From contig NZ_UGHK01000002.1 of NCBI RefSeq assembly GCF_900450705.1, forward strand, positions 1,740,970 to 1,804,969: a DNA stretch of 64,000 nt, in the 5' to 3' direction. This stretch comes from Avibacterium paragallinarum (GTDB taxonomy: Bacteria > Pseudomonadota > Gammaproteobacteria > Enterobacterales > Pasteurellaceae). Position 1 is the first letter of the stretch. Every line of letters starts with the position of its first letter. Positions 44,624-53,647 of the stretch are shown piece by piece. Both the position numbers and the translations under genes were made by a program. Under the pieces are notes generated by a model, which worked only from the letters and a program-made list of their open reading frames with translations, did not search any database and had not been told where the DNA came from.

Positions 44624-45074
44624 TTTGGTTGATTACAAGTTGTTTGACCAACAAAATAATAGCCTGTGGATAATGTTTATTAGTGCGTTTTTAAGCTCAA
44701 CAGTATTGCTAGGCAATTCAGAAATTATGTTTCTCTTTTTGACCGCACCTTTTGATGAGACATTTTTTTCTGTTGATATTTTTAAATTAGTTATTGTTGC
44801 AGTAATAGGGAATACCCTAGGGGGGATGACAACTTATATTATTGGACGATGTTTCCCTCATTTAGAACAACGAAATTTGCAACATAGCTGGGCATTAAAG
44901 AAAATCCAACGTTATGGTATTTGGACATTATTGTTCAGTTGGTTTCCTATTGTAGGTGATGCGTTTTGTGCATTGGCAGGTTGGCTAAGATTAAATTAGT
45001 TTAACTCATTGCTATTAATACTGATAGGAAAATTATTTCGCTATTTGCTACTACTTATCTTTAACCAAGTTTAG
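44616..45074 (+). pseudogene. yqaA: yqaA-like membrane protein broken by an in-frame TAG
   Basis: The first 127 codons encode a YqaA-type small membrane protein (SAFLSSTVLLGNSEIMFLFL, VIGNTLGGMTTYIIGR, FSWFPIVGDAFCALAGWLRL), then stop at TAG (44997-44999). The same frame continues for 24 codons (FNSLLLILIGKLFRYLLLLI) to a second stop at 45074, matching the E. coli C-terminus. E. coli YqaA has Trp at the TAG position, so one TGG to TAG change explains the break. It could still make a truncated product. Confidence 0.75.
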
Positions 45075-45296
45075 GTGTAGCCATTTTAATAAACAGTAAA
45101 GGTTCGCAATGTCTATATTGATTGTGGACAACTAGCCATAAAAAAGCCATTCTAGATAAGAATGGCGAAATAATTAAGGAATCAAATTTATTAAAACAAC
45201 TGCAAGTTGCTATATCATATGACTCTTTAATAGCAAGAAAGTTCAAAAATACAGAGATTTTTTTACATAAATTTACATTTTATAAGGAAGGATATT

Positions 45297-45803
45297 ATGC
45301 CGTTACTTGATAGTTTTAAAGTCGATCATACGAAGATGAATGCTCCCGCCGTGCGTGTTGCAAAAATAATGCGTACACCAAAAGGTGATGACATTACTAT
45401 TTTCGATTTACGTTTTTGTATTCCAAATAAAGAAATTTTACCGCCGAAAGGGATTCATACTCTTGAACATCTTTTTGCAGGTTTTATGCGGGATCACTTG
45501 AATAGTGAGCAAGTTGAGATTATTGACATTTCTCCAATGGGGTGCCGTACAGGGTTTTATATGTCATTAATTGGTAGACCGAATGAGCAACAAGTCGTAA
45601 CAGCTTGGCTTGCGGCAATGAAAGATATTCTACAAGTGCAAAATCAAAATGATATTCCTGAATTAAATGAATACCAATGTGGCACTTATACAGAGCATTC
45701 CTTAGATGAAGCTTATCAGATTGCACGCAATATTCTTGCTCGTGGTGTTGGTGTGAATAGAAATGACGATTTATTGTTAGATGAGCGTTTGCTTGCACAA
45801 TAA
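45297..45803 (+). CDS. luxS: S-ribosylhomocysteine lyase LuxS
   Basis: Splits S-ribosylhomocysteine to homocysteine and DPD, the AI-2 precursor. The 168 residues have the Zn motif HTLEH (H54, E57, H58) and the third ligand Cys in [17 protein letters not shown] precedes the ATG. A 63-codon frame with a TTG start (45122) overlaps the luxS start; it resembles nothing I know and is not called. Confidence 0.96.
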   Translation: MPLLDSFKVDHTKMNAPAVRVAKIMRTPKGDDITIFDLRFCIPNKEILPPKGIHTLEHLFAGFMRDHLNSEQVEIIDISPMGCRTGFYMSLIGRPNEQQVVTAWLAAMKDILQVQNQNDIPELNEYQCGTYTEHSLDEAYQIARNILARGVGVNRNDDLLLDERLLAQ

Positions 45804-45810
45804 TTCGTTA

Positions 45811-45877
45811 TCACTAAATGAGTTCTACTTTCATACAAGCTGGTTGCTCCTGTATGAAAGTGGACTGGATTTAGTGA
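45811..45877. terminator. Long hairpin between convergent luxS and hemW
   Basis: A nearly continuous 67-base hairpin: TCACTAAAT/ATTTAGTGA (outer), AGTTC/GGACT, and ACTTTCATACA/TGTATGAAAGT (inner) with a 13-base loop. The right arm includes the hemW stop. There is no U-tract, but it probably separates the two convergent transcripts. Confidence 0.62.
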
Positions 45878-47025
45878 TCTTCAGATAAAAATTCTGTTAA
45901 TAACTCATTGAGAAATAATTTGCCTTGTTGCGTAATTTGCCAAGTGCGGTCAGTTTCTTGAACATATTTTTTCCTTTTTGCCCAATTCATTGGCTCTCTG
46001 ATAACATCGGAGGAAAGCCCCGTTAATTGTTGAAATTCCGTTTTGGGAAAGGCTTCCAGCAAGCGAAAACGGTTCATAAAAAATTCAAAAGGACGATCCG
46101 TAAGTGTGATCGGTTTTTCTTCATATAAATATTCCCCTCGCATATAGCCTTTAGGGTGCTTGGTTTTACTAAAACGTATAATATCGCCATTTGTAAAGCT
46201 CAGTTTGCCGTGAGCCCCACAGCCTATCGCCAAATAATCGCCAAATCGCCAGTAATTCAAATTATGCCGACACTGATCGCCCGCTTTGGCATAGGTAGAG
46301 GTTTCGTATTGCTGGTAGCCTGCGGTGGTTAAAAGCTGATGGCCTTGCTCGAAAATATCCCATAAGGCATCATCATTAGGCAAAGCCGGCGGACGGTAGG
46401 CGAACATTGTATTGGGTTCAATGGTGAGCTGATACCAAGAGAGATGGCTTGGTTCAAGGGCGATGGCTTGGCGTAAATCCTCAAGGGCTTGGGGTAAAGT
46501 TTGCTCAGGCAAGCCGTGCATTAAATCCAAATTAATGCGGTGAAATCCTGAATCTTTCGCCATTTGCACCGCACTTTGGGCTTCTCGAGAATTATGAATA
46601 CGCCCTAAGCGTTGCAATTTTTCATCATCAAAACTTTGTATGCCTAAAGAAAGGCGATTTACTCCCGCCTCTACATAACCTGAAAAACGGCTCGCTTCTG
46701 CCGTACCAGGGTTAGCTTCAAGGGTGATTTCAATCTCAGGTTCAAAAGGAATTTGTTGTTCAATACCTTGTAAAAGCTGAGAAATCGCTGTTGCTGAGAA
46801 CAAGCTTGGCGTACCGCCGCCGATAAAAATCGAATGCAGAGAGCGATGAGCAATGCTTTCTTGATAGCGTTCAAGATCTTGACGTAAATCTGCTAGCAAA
46901 TGCTGGACATAGTCTTGCTCGGGAATATTGCCTTTTTGAGCGTGCGAGTTGAAATCGCAGTAAGGGCATTTTTGCACGCACCAAGGGATATGGATATACA
47001 AACTTAACGGAGGCAATACGAGCAT
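45871..47025 (-). CDS. hemW: Heme chaperone HemW (radical SAM)
   Basis: Radical-SAM family protein related to HemN that binds heme and may deliver it to respiratory proteins. The 384 residues have the cluster motif CVQKCPYC (C16, C20, C23), GGGTPSLF, and a C-terminal HemN domain. It lacks the extra N-terminal Cys of true HemN. It overlaps rdgB by one base. Confidence 0.92.
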   Translation of the reverse strand: MLVLPPLSLYIHIPWCVQKCPYCDFNSHAQKGNIPEQDYVQHLLADLRQDLERYQESIAHRSLHSIFIGGGTPSLFSATAISQLLQGIEQQIPFEPEIEITLEANPGTAEASRFSGYVEAGVNRLSLGIQSFDDEKLQRLGRIHNSREAQSAVQMAKDSGFHRINLDLMHGLPEQTLPQALEDLRQAIALEPSHLSWYQLTIEPNTMFAYRPPALPNDDALWDIFEQGHQLLTTAGYQQYETSTYAKAGDQCRHNLNYWRFGDYLAIGCGAHGKLSFTNGDIIRFSKTKHPKGYMRGEYLYEEKPITLTDRPFEFFMNRFRLLEAFPKTEFQQLTGLSSDVIREPMNWAKRKKYVQETDRTWQITQQGKLFLNELLTEFLSEDH

Positions 47026-47621
47026 TATTTTAACCGCTCTTTTAATACTGCTAACGCCCTTGCACGGTGCGAGATTTTTTTCTTTTCTGCGGTGTCTAGC
47101 TCGGCAAAAGTGCGGTCTTTTTCTGGATAGAAAAAGAGGCTGTCATAACCAAAACCATTTTCTCCCTTTTCAGCAAAGGTGATTTCTCCGACACATTCCC
47201 CCTCCGCAATAATCGGAGAAGGATCGGTTTCGTGTTGCAATAATACAATACAACTAACAAATTTAGCTTGCCGTTCTTTAGCTGGCACGTTAGCTAATTT
47301 TTGTAATAACTTTTTACGATTTTCGGCATCGGCTTGCTCGCTATCAACCCCAGCATAACGTGCTGAATATAAACCCGGTTCACCATTCAATGCGTTTACC
47401 ACTAATCCGCTATCATCAGCAATCGCTGGCAAGCCAGACATTTTTGCCGCATAACGAGCTTTTAATAAGGCATTTTCCACAAAAGTTAAGCCTGTTTCTT
47501 CGGGGCTTTCAATGCCTAAATCAGTCTGTGCAATGACATCGAAACCAAATTCCGCAAGCACATCAGCCATTTCTTTCACTTTACCTTGGTTGCCCGTAGC
47601 AAGCACAATTTTTTGTTTCAT
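47025..47621 (-). CDS. rdgB: dITP/XTP pyrophosphatase RdgB
   Basis: House-cleaning enzyme that removes non-canonical purine nucleotides (dITP, XTP). The 198 residues show [18 protein letters not shown] at the start, [26 protein letters not shown] and the C-terminal SHRARAL motif of the HAM1 family. Coupled to hemW. Confidence 0.95.
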   Translation of the reverse strand: MKQKIVLATGNQGKVKEMADVLAEFGFDVIAQTDLGIESPEETGLTFVENALLKARYAAKMSGLPAIADDSGLVVNALNGEPGLYSARYAGVDSEQADAENRKKLLQKLANVPAKERQAKFVSCIVLLQHETDPSPIIAEGECVGEITFAEKGENGFGYDSLFFYPEKDRTFAELDTAEKKKISHRARALAVLKERLK

Positions 47622-47643
47622 TTTTCAATCCTGTAATATGAAA

Positions 47644-47668
47644 AAGGTAGCTTGCACTAAGCTACCTT
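47644..47668 (-). terminator. comEA terminator
   Basis: AAGGTAGCTT/AAGCTACCTT with a 5-base loop, followed on the minus strand by TTTTT. Positioned downstream of comEA and before rdgB. Confidence 0.85.
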
Positions 47669-47758
47669 ATAAGGATAAAACAGAAAGTTATCGTTAAAAT
47701 GCTCTGACGATAATCTTTGACTTAGCTCAAGTAGTATAGTGCATTTTTCAATTTGTCT

Positions 47759-48115
47759 CTATTGGCTATTACTATTAAATGAAGATAAATCTATGCGATC
47801 TTTATTTTTTTCAAAAATCGCTTTTCCGATCCCCTTTACTTCTAATAGTTGTTCTGGAGCGATAAATTTACCGTGTTGTTCTCGATATTCCACGATAGCT
47901 TCTGCTTTCTTCGCCCCAATGCCTACTAAGGCTTTTTGAATTTCACTTGCACTTGCCGTATTAATATTGAGCTTTTCGCCAATAAATGTGGTGTCGATAG
48001 TTTTATTATCCGTCACTTGTGTCGTGGCTGGCGGATTCACTGTTTCATCAGCATAAACCGAACCAATAAATGTTATTGCCAAAATGAGAGAAGATAAAAT
48101 CGTTTTAATTTTCAT
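47759..48115 (-). CDS. comEA: Competence protein ComEA (periplasmic DNA-binding)
   Basis: Binds incoming DNA in the periplasm during natural transformation. The 118 residues comprise a signal peptide (cleavage after VYA near 22), a linker, and a C-terminal helix-hairpin-helix pair: LNINTASASEIQKALVGIGA and EQLLEVKGIGKAIFEKNKDR. A CRP-S site upstream places it in the Sxy/CRP competence regulon, in agreement with the many USS in the genome. Confidence 0.92.
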   Translation of the reverse strand: MKIKTILSSLILAITFIGSVYADETVNPPATTQVTDNKTIDTTFIGEKLNINTASASEIQKALVGIGAKKAEAIVEYREQHGKFIAPEQLLEVKGIGKAIFEKNKDRIDLSSFNSNSQ

Positions 48116-48218
48116 TGTGAGTTTCCTTTTTCATTCCATATTAAAGTATGTTTACTGAACAATTCAGTATTTCCTACTTTGCATTGTAAGGAAAAAATAG
48201 ACAAGAAACACGCCGCAC

Positions 48219-48240
48219 TTTTGCGATCGAGATCGTAAAA
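48219..48240 (-). promoter_or_regulatory. CRP-S (competence regulon) site of comEA
   Basis: The core TGCGA-TCGAGA-TCGTA (plus strand) is a near-perfect palindrome of the CRP-S type, in which the CRP T:A pair is replaced by C:G, so that Sxy is needed with CRP. It lies 104 bp upstream of the comEA start; the neighbouring permease ends here, so comEA is the only gene it can serve. Confidence 0.85.
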
Positions 48241-48314
48241 TATTCGTGACTGAAGTATTCAGTCTGTCGGTGAGGAGTTTGTTTAAAGGTTGTTTTAAGA
48301 ACAATTTGAAATGA

Positions 48315-48346
48315 TAAAAAAATCCTACGATAACTATCGTAGGATT
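48315..48346 (-). terminator. Terminator of the purine permease gene
   Basis: AATCCTACGATA/TATCGTAGGATT with a tight loop, followed on the minus strand by a run of T residues. It lies 30 bp past the permease stop. Confidence 0.88.
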
Positions 48347-48376
48347 GCCTGTATTTCGAATGCTATTGTCGTGTTT

Positions 48377-49690
48377 TTAAATATTCCACCCACCCAAATA
48401 AAAAGCGATTAACGCAATCGCGATTAGCACTGTACCGAGGTTGAGTTTTTTCACATCACCGCTGATGAGTCGTCCGATGACAAGGCAAGCGAAACCAAGC
48501 ATAATGCCAGTTACGATATTGGCGGTTAGCACGATGAATACCGCACAAACCAAGCCACTCATAGCACCGATAAAGTCGTTGAAATCTAATTTGCTGACAT
48601 TGCTGAGCATTAATAACCCCACATACATCAAGGCAGGTGCAGTGGCGTAGTTTGGTACGAGAGTAGCGAGTGGTTGGAAGAAGATCATTAATAAGAATAA
48701 TACGCCCACGACAATGGCGGTGATACCCGTTTTCCCGCCCGCAGCCGTACCCGCAGCAGATTCGATATACACCGCCGCAGGGGCTGTGCCGAATAGACCT
48801 GAGAAAAGGCTACTGACAGAATCGGAAGTTAAGGCTTTGCCGCCGTTGATGATTTGCCCGTCTTTATCCAGCAAATTGGCTTGCCCTGCAACGGCTCGGA
48901 TTGTGCCTGTGGCATCGAAAACGGCAGTCATCACTAAGGCGAAAACAACGGGCAGAATGGCAGGTTGCAATGCTCCTGTGAGGTCTAATTGTAAGAACAG
49001 CGATTGCTCGCCGAAACTTGGCATTTTGAACAATTCACCGTTGAAGGTAACGTTCGGATCAACCGCTAAGCCGATCAGCGTGATCGCGATAATCACCCAC
49101 AAAATGCCGCCTTTGATTTGCATTTTTTCTAGCCCGATAATCGCCGCAAGCCCAGCAAGGGAAATCAACACGGGGAAGCTGGTGAAATCGCCGAGTTTAA
49201 TCGGCAGCCCTGCTTGGTTGCCTACCACAATACCTACGCCGTTGGTGGCGATTAATAATAAGAATAAGCCGATGCCGATACCTGCCCCTTGTGCAATGCT
49301 AGCCGGGAGGTTGCGTAAAATCCACGCTCGCACGCCAGTAGCAGAAATTAGGCTAAACACGATTCCCATTAAAAACACTGCCCCTAAGGCGACGGGAATG
49401 CTCACCCCTTGCCCTAAAACGAGGCTGAAGGCGGTGAAAGCGGTGAGGGAAATGGCACAGCCGATCGCCATTGGGGCGTTTGCCCATAAGCCGATTAAAA
49501 TTGAGCCAAGCCCTGAAACTAAACAGGTGGCGATAAACACGCTTTCAGGCGGAAAACCTGCCGCCGCGAGCATATTCGGCACGACAATCACGGAATACAC
49601 CATCGCTAAAAAGGTGGTTAAGCCCGCGATAATTTCTTGACGTAAGGTTGAGCCACGCTGAGTGATCTCGAAAAGTTTTTCTGTAAGCAT
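48377..49690 (-). CDS. NCS2 purine (adenine/hypoxanthine-guanine) permease
   Basis: Inner-membrane AzgA-like nucleobase symporter of the AdeP/GhxP group, 437 residues, about 12 hydrophobic segments. Landmarks are [20 protein letters not shown] (N-terminus), [19 protein letters not shown] and [20 protein letters not shown]. Which purine it prefers cannot be read from sequence. A PurR-type operator lies about 61 bp upstream. Confidence 0.88.
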   Translation of the reverse strand: MLTEKLFEITQRGSTLRQEIIAGLTTFLAMVYSVIVVPNMLAAAGFPPESVFIATCLVSGLGSILIGLWANAPMAIGCAISLTAFTAFSLVLGQGVSIPVALGAVFLMGIVFSLISATGVRAWILRNLPASIAQGAGIGIGLFLLLIATNGVGIVVGNQAGLPIKLGDFTSFPVLISLAGLAAIIGLEKMQIKGGILWVIIAITLIGLAVDPNVTFNGELFKMPSFGEQSLFLQLDLTGALQPAILPVVFALVMTAVFDATGTIRAVAGQANLLDKDGQIINGGKALTSDSVSSLFSGLFGTAPAAVYIESAAGTAAGGKTGITAIVVGVLFLLMIFFQPLATLVPNYATAPALMYVGLLMLSNVSKLDFNDFIGAMSGLVCAVFIVLTANIVTGIMLGFACLVIGRLISGDVKKLNLGTVLIAIALIAFYLGGWNI

Positions 49691-49750
49691 AGATGTCCTT
49701 TACAAATTAGGGAAAGAAAAATGGCGTTATTTTACAGAAAAGTACGCAAT

Positions 49751-49766
49751 AGTAAACGTTTGCGGT
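49751..49766. promoter_or_regulatory. PurR-type operator
   Basis: The minus strand reads ACCGCAAACGTTTACT, matching the PurR core GCAAACGTTTGC with one mismatch. It lies in the divergent region between the purine permease (start 49690) and galE (start 49896), most likely serving the permease. Confidence 0.7.
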
Positions 49767-49895
49767 GTCAGGAAAATCGGGATTGGCGAAAAAGTGCGGT
49801 GTTTTCTGGACGAGTTTTTTCGCGATGATGAAAATCTGGCGAAAAAATGGTTTATACTAGCCAAATTTATGACAAGTAAGAAACTGAGGAACAAA

Positions 49896-50912
49896 ATGAC
49901 TATTTTAGTAACAGGCGGAGCAGGCTATATTGGATCGCATACGGTAGTGGAATTAGTAAACGCAGGATTTAACGTGGTGGTGTTGGATAATTTAAGCAAT
50001 TCCTCACCAAAATCTTTGCAACGCGTAGAGCAAATTACCGGTAAAGCGGTGAAGTTTTATCAAGGCAATGTGTTAGATCGTGCGATGTTACAGCAAATTT
50101 TTGCTGAAAATGCGATCAAATCAGTCATTCACTTCGCGGGCTTAAAAGCGGTGGGCGAAAGCGTGCAAAAGCCAATGGCGTATTATCAAAATAACGTGGT
50201 GGGATCGCTAGTTTTAGTGGAAGAAATGAAAAAAGCGGGCGTGTGGAATTTGGTGTTTAGCTCTTCTGCCACCGTGTATGGCGATCCTGAAATCGTGCCA
50301 ATCACCGAGCAATGCAAAGTGGGCGGCACAACTAACCCTTACGGCACATCAAAATTAATGGTTGAGCAAATTCTCTCCGATGTCGCAAAAGCTGAACCAC
50401 AATTTAGCTTCACCATTTTGCGTTATTTCAATCCTGTTGGTGCTCATCACAGCGGTTTGATTGGCGAAGATCCAACAGGCATTCCGAACAATTTATTGCC
50501 TTACATCAGCCAAGTGGCGATCGGCAAATTACCGCAACTTTCTGTGTTCGGCAGTGATTATGATACCCACGACGGCACGGGCGTGCGTGATTATATCCAC
50601 GTTGTGGATCTCGCCATTGGGCATTTAAAAGCCTTAGAACGTCATCAAAATGACGTGGGCTTGCACATTTACAATCTTGGTACGGGTGTAGGTTATTCGG
50701 TGTTGGATATGGTGAGTGCCTTTGAGAAAACGAATGGCATTCAGATCCCTTACAAACTGGTGGACCGTCGTCCAGGGGACATTGCCACTTGCTATTCCGA
50801 TCCGTCCCTTGCCGCTAAAGAATTAGGCTGGAAAGCGAAGTGGGGCTTGAACGAAATGATGCAAGATACGTGGAACTGGCAAAAAAATAATCCTAAAGGC
50901 TATCGGGATTAG
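49896..50912 (+). CDS. galE: UDP-glucose 4-epimerase
   Basis: Interconverts UDP-galactose and UDP-glucose, closing the Leloir pathway and supplying galactose for surface glycans. The 338-residue product starts [20 protein letters not shown] (Rossmann motif) after GAGGA at 49886; the catalytic YGTSK is in place. An open frame continues back to 49662, but those 78 codons overlap the permease gene. It is unlinked to galTK here. Confidence 0.96.
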   Translation: MTILVTGGAGYIGSHTVVELVNAGFNVVVLDNLSNSSPKSLQRVEQITGKAVKFYQGNVLDRAMLQQIFAENAIKSVIHFAGLKAVGESVQKPMAYYQNNVVGSLVLVEEMKKAGVWNLVFSSSATVYGDPEIVPITEQCKVGGTTNPYGTSKLMVEQILSDVAKAEPQFSFTILRYFNPVGAHHSGLIGEDPTGIPNNLLPYISQVAIGKLPQLSVFGSDYDTHDGTGVRDYIHVVDLAIGHLKALERHQNDVGLHIYNLGTGVGYSVLDMVSAFEKTNGIQIPYKLVDRRPGDIATCYSDPSLAAKELGWKAKWGLNEMMQDTWNWQKNNPKGYRD

Positions 50913-50915
50913 GCG

Positions 50916-50945
50916 TTTATGCGGTGGCATTGGCTGCCGCATAAA
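50916..50945 (+). terminator. Hairpin after galE
   Basis: TTTATGCGG/CCGCATAAA with further wobble pairs inside, starting 3 bp after the galE stop and followed by TTTAT. It suggests that the downstream start of ampG at 50919 is not used. Confidence 0.65.
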
Positions 50946-50978
50946 TTTATCTGTTTTTCTCACCGCACTTTTATCGCT

Positions 50979-52247
50979 ATGACAACGACACCACCCCTCT
51001 GGCAGCAGATTTTTAGTCGCAATATGCTCATTTGCGTGTTCACGGGCTTTAGCTCAGGGTTGCCGCTGTATATTTTGATTTCCCTGCTGCCAATTTGGCT
51101 GCGTTCTGAGCAAATCGACCTCAAGGCCCTCGGCTATCTCACCCTCATCACCTTGCCGTTTTCGTGGAAATTTCTCTGGTCGCCATTGCTTGATCGTTTT
51201 GTGCCACCGTTTTTAGGACGGCGGCGGGGCTGGATTTTTATCTCGCAAATTCTCTTACTCGTGAGCCTTGCCTTATTTGGCTTTATCGATCCCAAACAGC
51301 AAGGGGGCTTGAGTTTAGTCGCGGGGCTAGGCACGCTTTGTGCGTTTTTTTCCGCCACGCAAGATATTGTGCTTGATGCCTATCGGCGGGAAATTTTATC
51401 CGATCAAGAACTCGGGCTAGGCAATTCCATTCACGTCAATGCGTATCGCGTAGCGGGCTTAGTGCCAGGGTCGCTATCGCTGATTTTATCCGATCATTTT
51501 GCTTGGCAAACTGTGTTTATCATCACCGCACTGTTTATGTTGCCGGGCATTTTTATGTGCCTATTTTTAAGCACTGAGCCAAAAATTGAGCTGAAAAAAC
51601 ACCGCACTTTACAAGATAGCGTAGTCGAGCCGTTTCGTGAATTTTTTCAACGTAAAGGGATTTGGTCGGCATTGGGGATTTTGGCATTTATTTTCCTTTA
51701 CAAACTTGGCGACAGTATGGCAACGGCGTTGATTTCGCCATTCTATTTGGATATGGGGTTCAGTAATACACAAATTGGCGTGGTGGTGAAAAATGCTTCC
51801 CTTTGGCCGATGATCGCCGCCAGTATCCTAGGCGGGGTGATAATGCTGAAAATCGGTATTAACCGTGCTTTATGGCTGTTCGGCGTGGTGCAAATGATCA
51901 CCATTTTGGGCTTTGCGTGGCTAGCAAGCCAAGGGCCTTTTACGGAGGTGGACAGCACCGCGTTGTGGTCGCTTGGCGTGGTAGTGGCGGCAGAATATAT
52001 CGGCATCGGCTTAGGTACAGCCGCCTTTGTCGCCTTTATGGCACGCGAAACCAACCCGCTTTACACTGCCACCCAACTCGCCTTATTCACCAGCCTCGCC
52101 GCCTTACCCCGTGCCACCTTAAACACCCAAGCGGGCACATTAATTGACTGGCTCGGCTACTATGAGTATTTCTGGCTTTGCTTCTGGCTCGCGATTCCCG
52201 GAATGTTATGCTTATTTAAAGTTGCCCCTTGGAAGCAAGCAAAGTAG
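50979..52247 (+). CDS. ampG: Muropeptide permease AmpG
   Basis: MFS transporter that imports anhydro-muropeptides for cell-wall recycling. The 422-residue protein from 50979 begins MTTTPPLWQQIFSRNMLICV and contains the AmpG patterns LTLITLPFSWKFLWSPLLDR and FFSATQDIVLDAYRREIL. The start is uncertain: the site before 50979 is weak and holds a USS, while 50919 has a better AGG but lies in the galE hairpin. Confidence 0.9.
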   Translation: MTTTPPLWQQIFSRNMLICVFTGFSSGLPLYILISLLPIWLRSEQIDLKALGYLTLITLPFSWKFLWSPLLDRFVPPFLGRRRGWIFISQILLLVSLALFGFIDPKQQGGLSLVAGLGTLCAFFSATQDIVLDAYRREILSDQELGLGNSIHVNAYRVAGLVPGSLSLILSDHFAWQTVFIITALFMLPGIFMCLFLSTEPKIELKKHRTLQDSVVEPFREFFQRKGIWSALGILAFIFLYKLGDSMATALISPFYLDMGFSNTQIGVVVKNASLWPMIAASILGGVIMLKIGINRALWLFGVVQMITILGFAWLASQGPFTEVDSTALWSLGVVVAAEYIGIGLGTAAFVAFMARETNPLYTATQLALFTSLAALPRATLNTQAGTLIDWLGYYEYFWLCFWLAIPGMLCLFKVAPWKQAK

Positions 52248-52280
52248 CACGTTTATTGACGAAAAAATTAGGAGAAAGTA

Positions 52281-53255
52281 ATGCAATTTCTGAAAAAACT
52301 CAGTTTTTTATTAGCAAAATTCACCGCACTTTTTATTATCGTGCTGGCGTTAATCACCTTTTATAAACCTGAATTATTCACTTGGGTAAAAGGCGATACG
52401 CAAGTGTTCATCATCAGCATTATTATGCTTTCAATGGGAATGACTTTAGGTAAAAAAGATTACCAAGTGTTAGCACAACGTCCGTTAGATATTCTTATTG
52501 GTACGATTGTGCAATATACCGTAATGCCTTTTGTGGCGATTGCGATTGCAAAAAGTTTTGAGCTTTCTCCAGCACTTACCCTTGGTTTGGTCTTAGTTGG
52601 TTCTTGCCCTGGTGGCGTAGCGTCTAACATTATGGCGTTTCTATGTAAAGGCGATGTGGCGTTTAAAGGCGATGTGGCGTTTTCAGTGGGAATGACTACT
52701 GTGTCCACCCTGATCGCACCCGTGATGACCCCGCTCTTGCTCAATTATTTAGTTGGACAAAGTATCGAAATGAACGGCTGGGCGATGTTTAAATTTATGT
52801 TGCTTGTAACCGTCTTGCCTGTTGCTGTGGGGTCAATTTTGAATATGGCATTTCACCGCAAACAATGGTTTCAAGATATTAAAGCCTTAATGCCTGGTGT
52901 GGCAGTGATTAACTTTGCCTTTATTGTTGGTGGTGTGGTGGCGATTTATGGCAACTATTTTTTGCAATCTGGGCTGGTGATTTTGCTGTGTATTGTTGTG
53001 CATAATGTGATTGGCTATGCCTTGGGCTATTTAGCAGGCAAAGGCGTTGGAATGAGCCTTGCGAAAAAGAAAACCCTTTCGCTCGAAGTGGGCGTACAAA
53101 ACGCAGGGCTTGCTACAGGGCTAAGTATGAAATTTTTCCCCGCGATTCCTGAATCTGCCGTAGTGTGTGCAGTGGCTTGCGTATGGCATTCTGTAGCAGG
53201 AACAGTGTATGCGAATTTTTTATTGTGGATCGATAAATATCGGCAAGCAGAGTAA
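52281..53255 (+). CDS. BASS-family (bile acid:sodium symporter-like) transporter
   Basis: A 324-residue inner-membrane transporter of the BASS family, related to the pantothenate/ketopantoate carriers. About 9-10 hydrophobic segments; family blocks ISIIMLSMGMTLGKKDYQVL, GSCPGGVASNIMAFL and LEVGVQNAGLATGLS. The substrate is unknown. It carries an in-frame repeat of six residues, KGDVAF-KGDVAF (codons at 52647-52682), where homologs have a single copy. Confidence 0.85.
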   Translation: MQFLKKLSFLLAKFTALFIIVLALITFYKPELFTWVKGDTQVFIISIIMLSMGMTLGKKDYQVLAQRPLDILIGTIVQYTVMPFVAIAIAKSFELSPALTLGLVLVGSCPGGVASNIMAFLCKGDVAFKGDVAFSVGMTTVSTLIAPVMTPLLLNYLVGQSIEMNGWAMFKFMLLVTVLPVAVGSILNMAFHRKQWFQDIKALMPGVAVINFAFIVGGVVAIYGNYFLQSGLVILLCIVVHNVIGYALGYLAGKGVGMSLAKKKTLSLEVGVQNAGLATGLSMKFFPAIPESAVVCAVACVWHSVAGTVYANFLLWIDKYRQAE

Positions 53256-53364
53256 TAATGAAAATATCGATTTAATCAAAACAAAATTATGTTGATACTT
53301 GTAGGGAGATGTGTTCACCTGAAAAATACAATATAGCGAAACTTCTTTCACTTTCCTACGGCGT

Positions 53365-53470
53365 TATAGTCGTTTGATTTCAAAATAATACGGTGTTATT
53401 TCGCCTTGCCGTGCTATTTGTACTGTCTGAGACTTGTTGCCTTGTCTTATTTTGAACTTAAACGACTATA
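53365..53470. repeat. Correia-like inverted-repeat element, copy 3
   Basis: A 106-bp element with ends TATAGTCGTTTGATTTC and GAACTTAAACGACTATA (near-perfect ~24-bp inverted repeats). The core has CGCCTTGCCGTGCTATTTGT and ACTGTCTGAGACTTGTTGCC in the order of the Neisseria Correia core. It lies in the 392-bp gap between the BASS gene and arcB. I see nothing else recognisable in 53256-53364 or 53471-53647. Confidence 0.82.
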
Positions 53471-53647
53471 TTTCTCCTCTCCGTATGCTTGTGTCATCGG
53501 AGCAGAGTGTTGTATAAAAGTGAACTCAATTGAGCTATATAAGCGAAAAAACGTAGATTAGTAAAATAGTAAAAAGTGGGAAGGCAACGCTATTCATATT
53601 CTCTTAGGCGTTTCCCTAAAAGGCAATGCAAGGAGCCCAAATAATTG

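Noticed and set aside
45122-45310. 63-codon ORF with TTG start before luxS
   Set aside because: No ribosome site, no recognisable family, overlap with the luxS start; could be a gene remnant but cannot be supported.
48714-49640. 308-codon plus-strand ORF
   Set aside because: It is entirely antisense to the NCS2 permease, proline/isoleucine-rich as expected for a shadow frame of membrane-protein codons.
49662-49895. 78-codon N-terminal extension of galE
   Set aside because: It overlaps the divergent permease start and the PurR box; the Rossmann motif starts right after the ATG at 49896.
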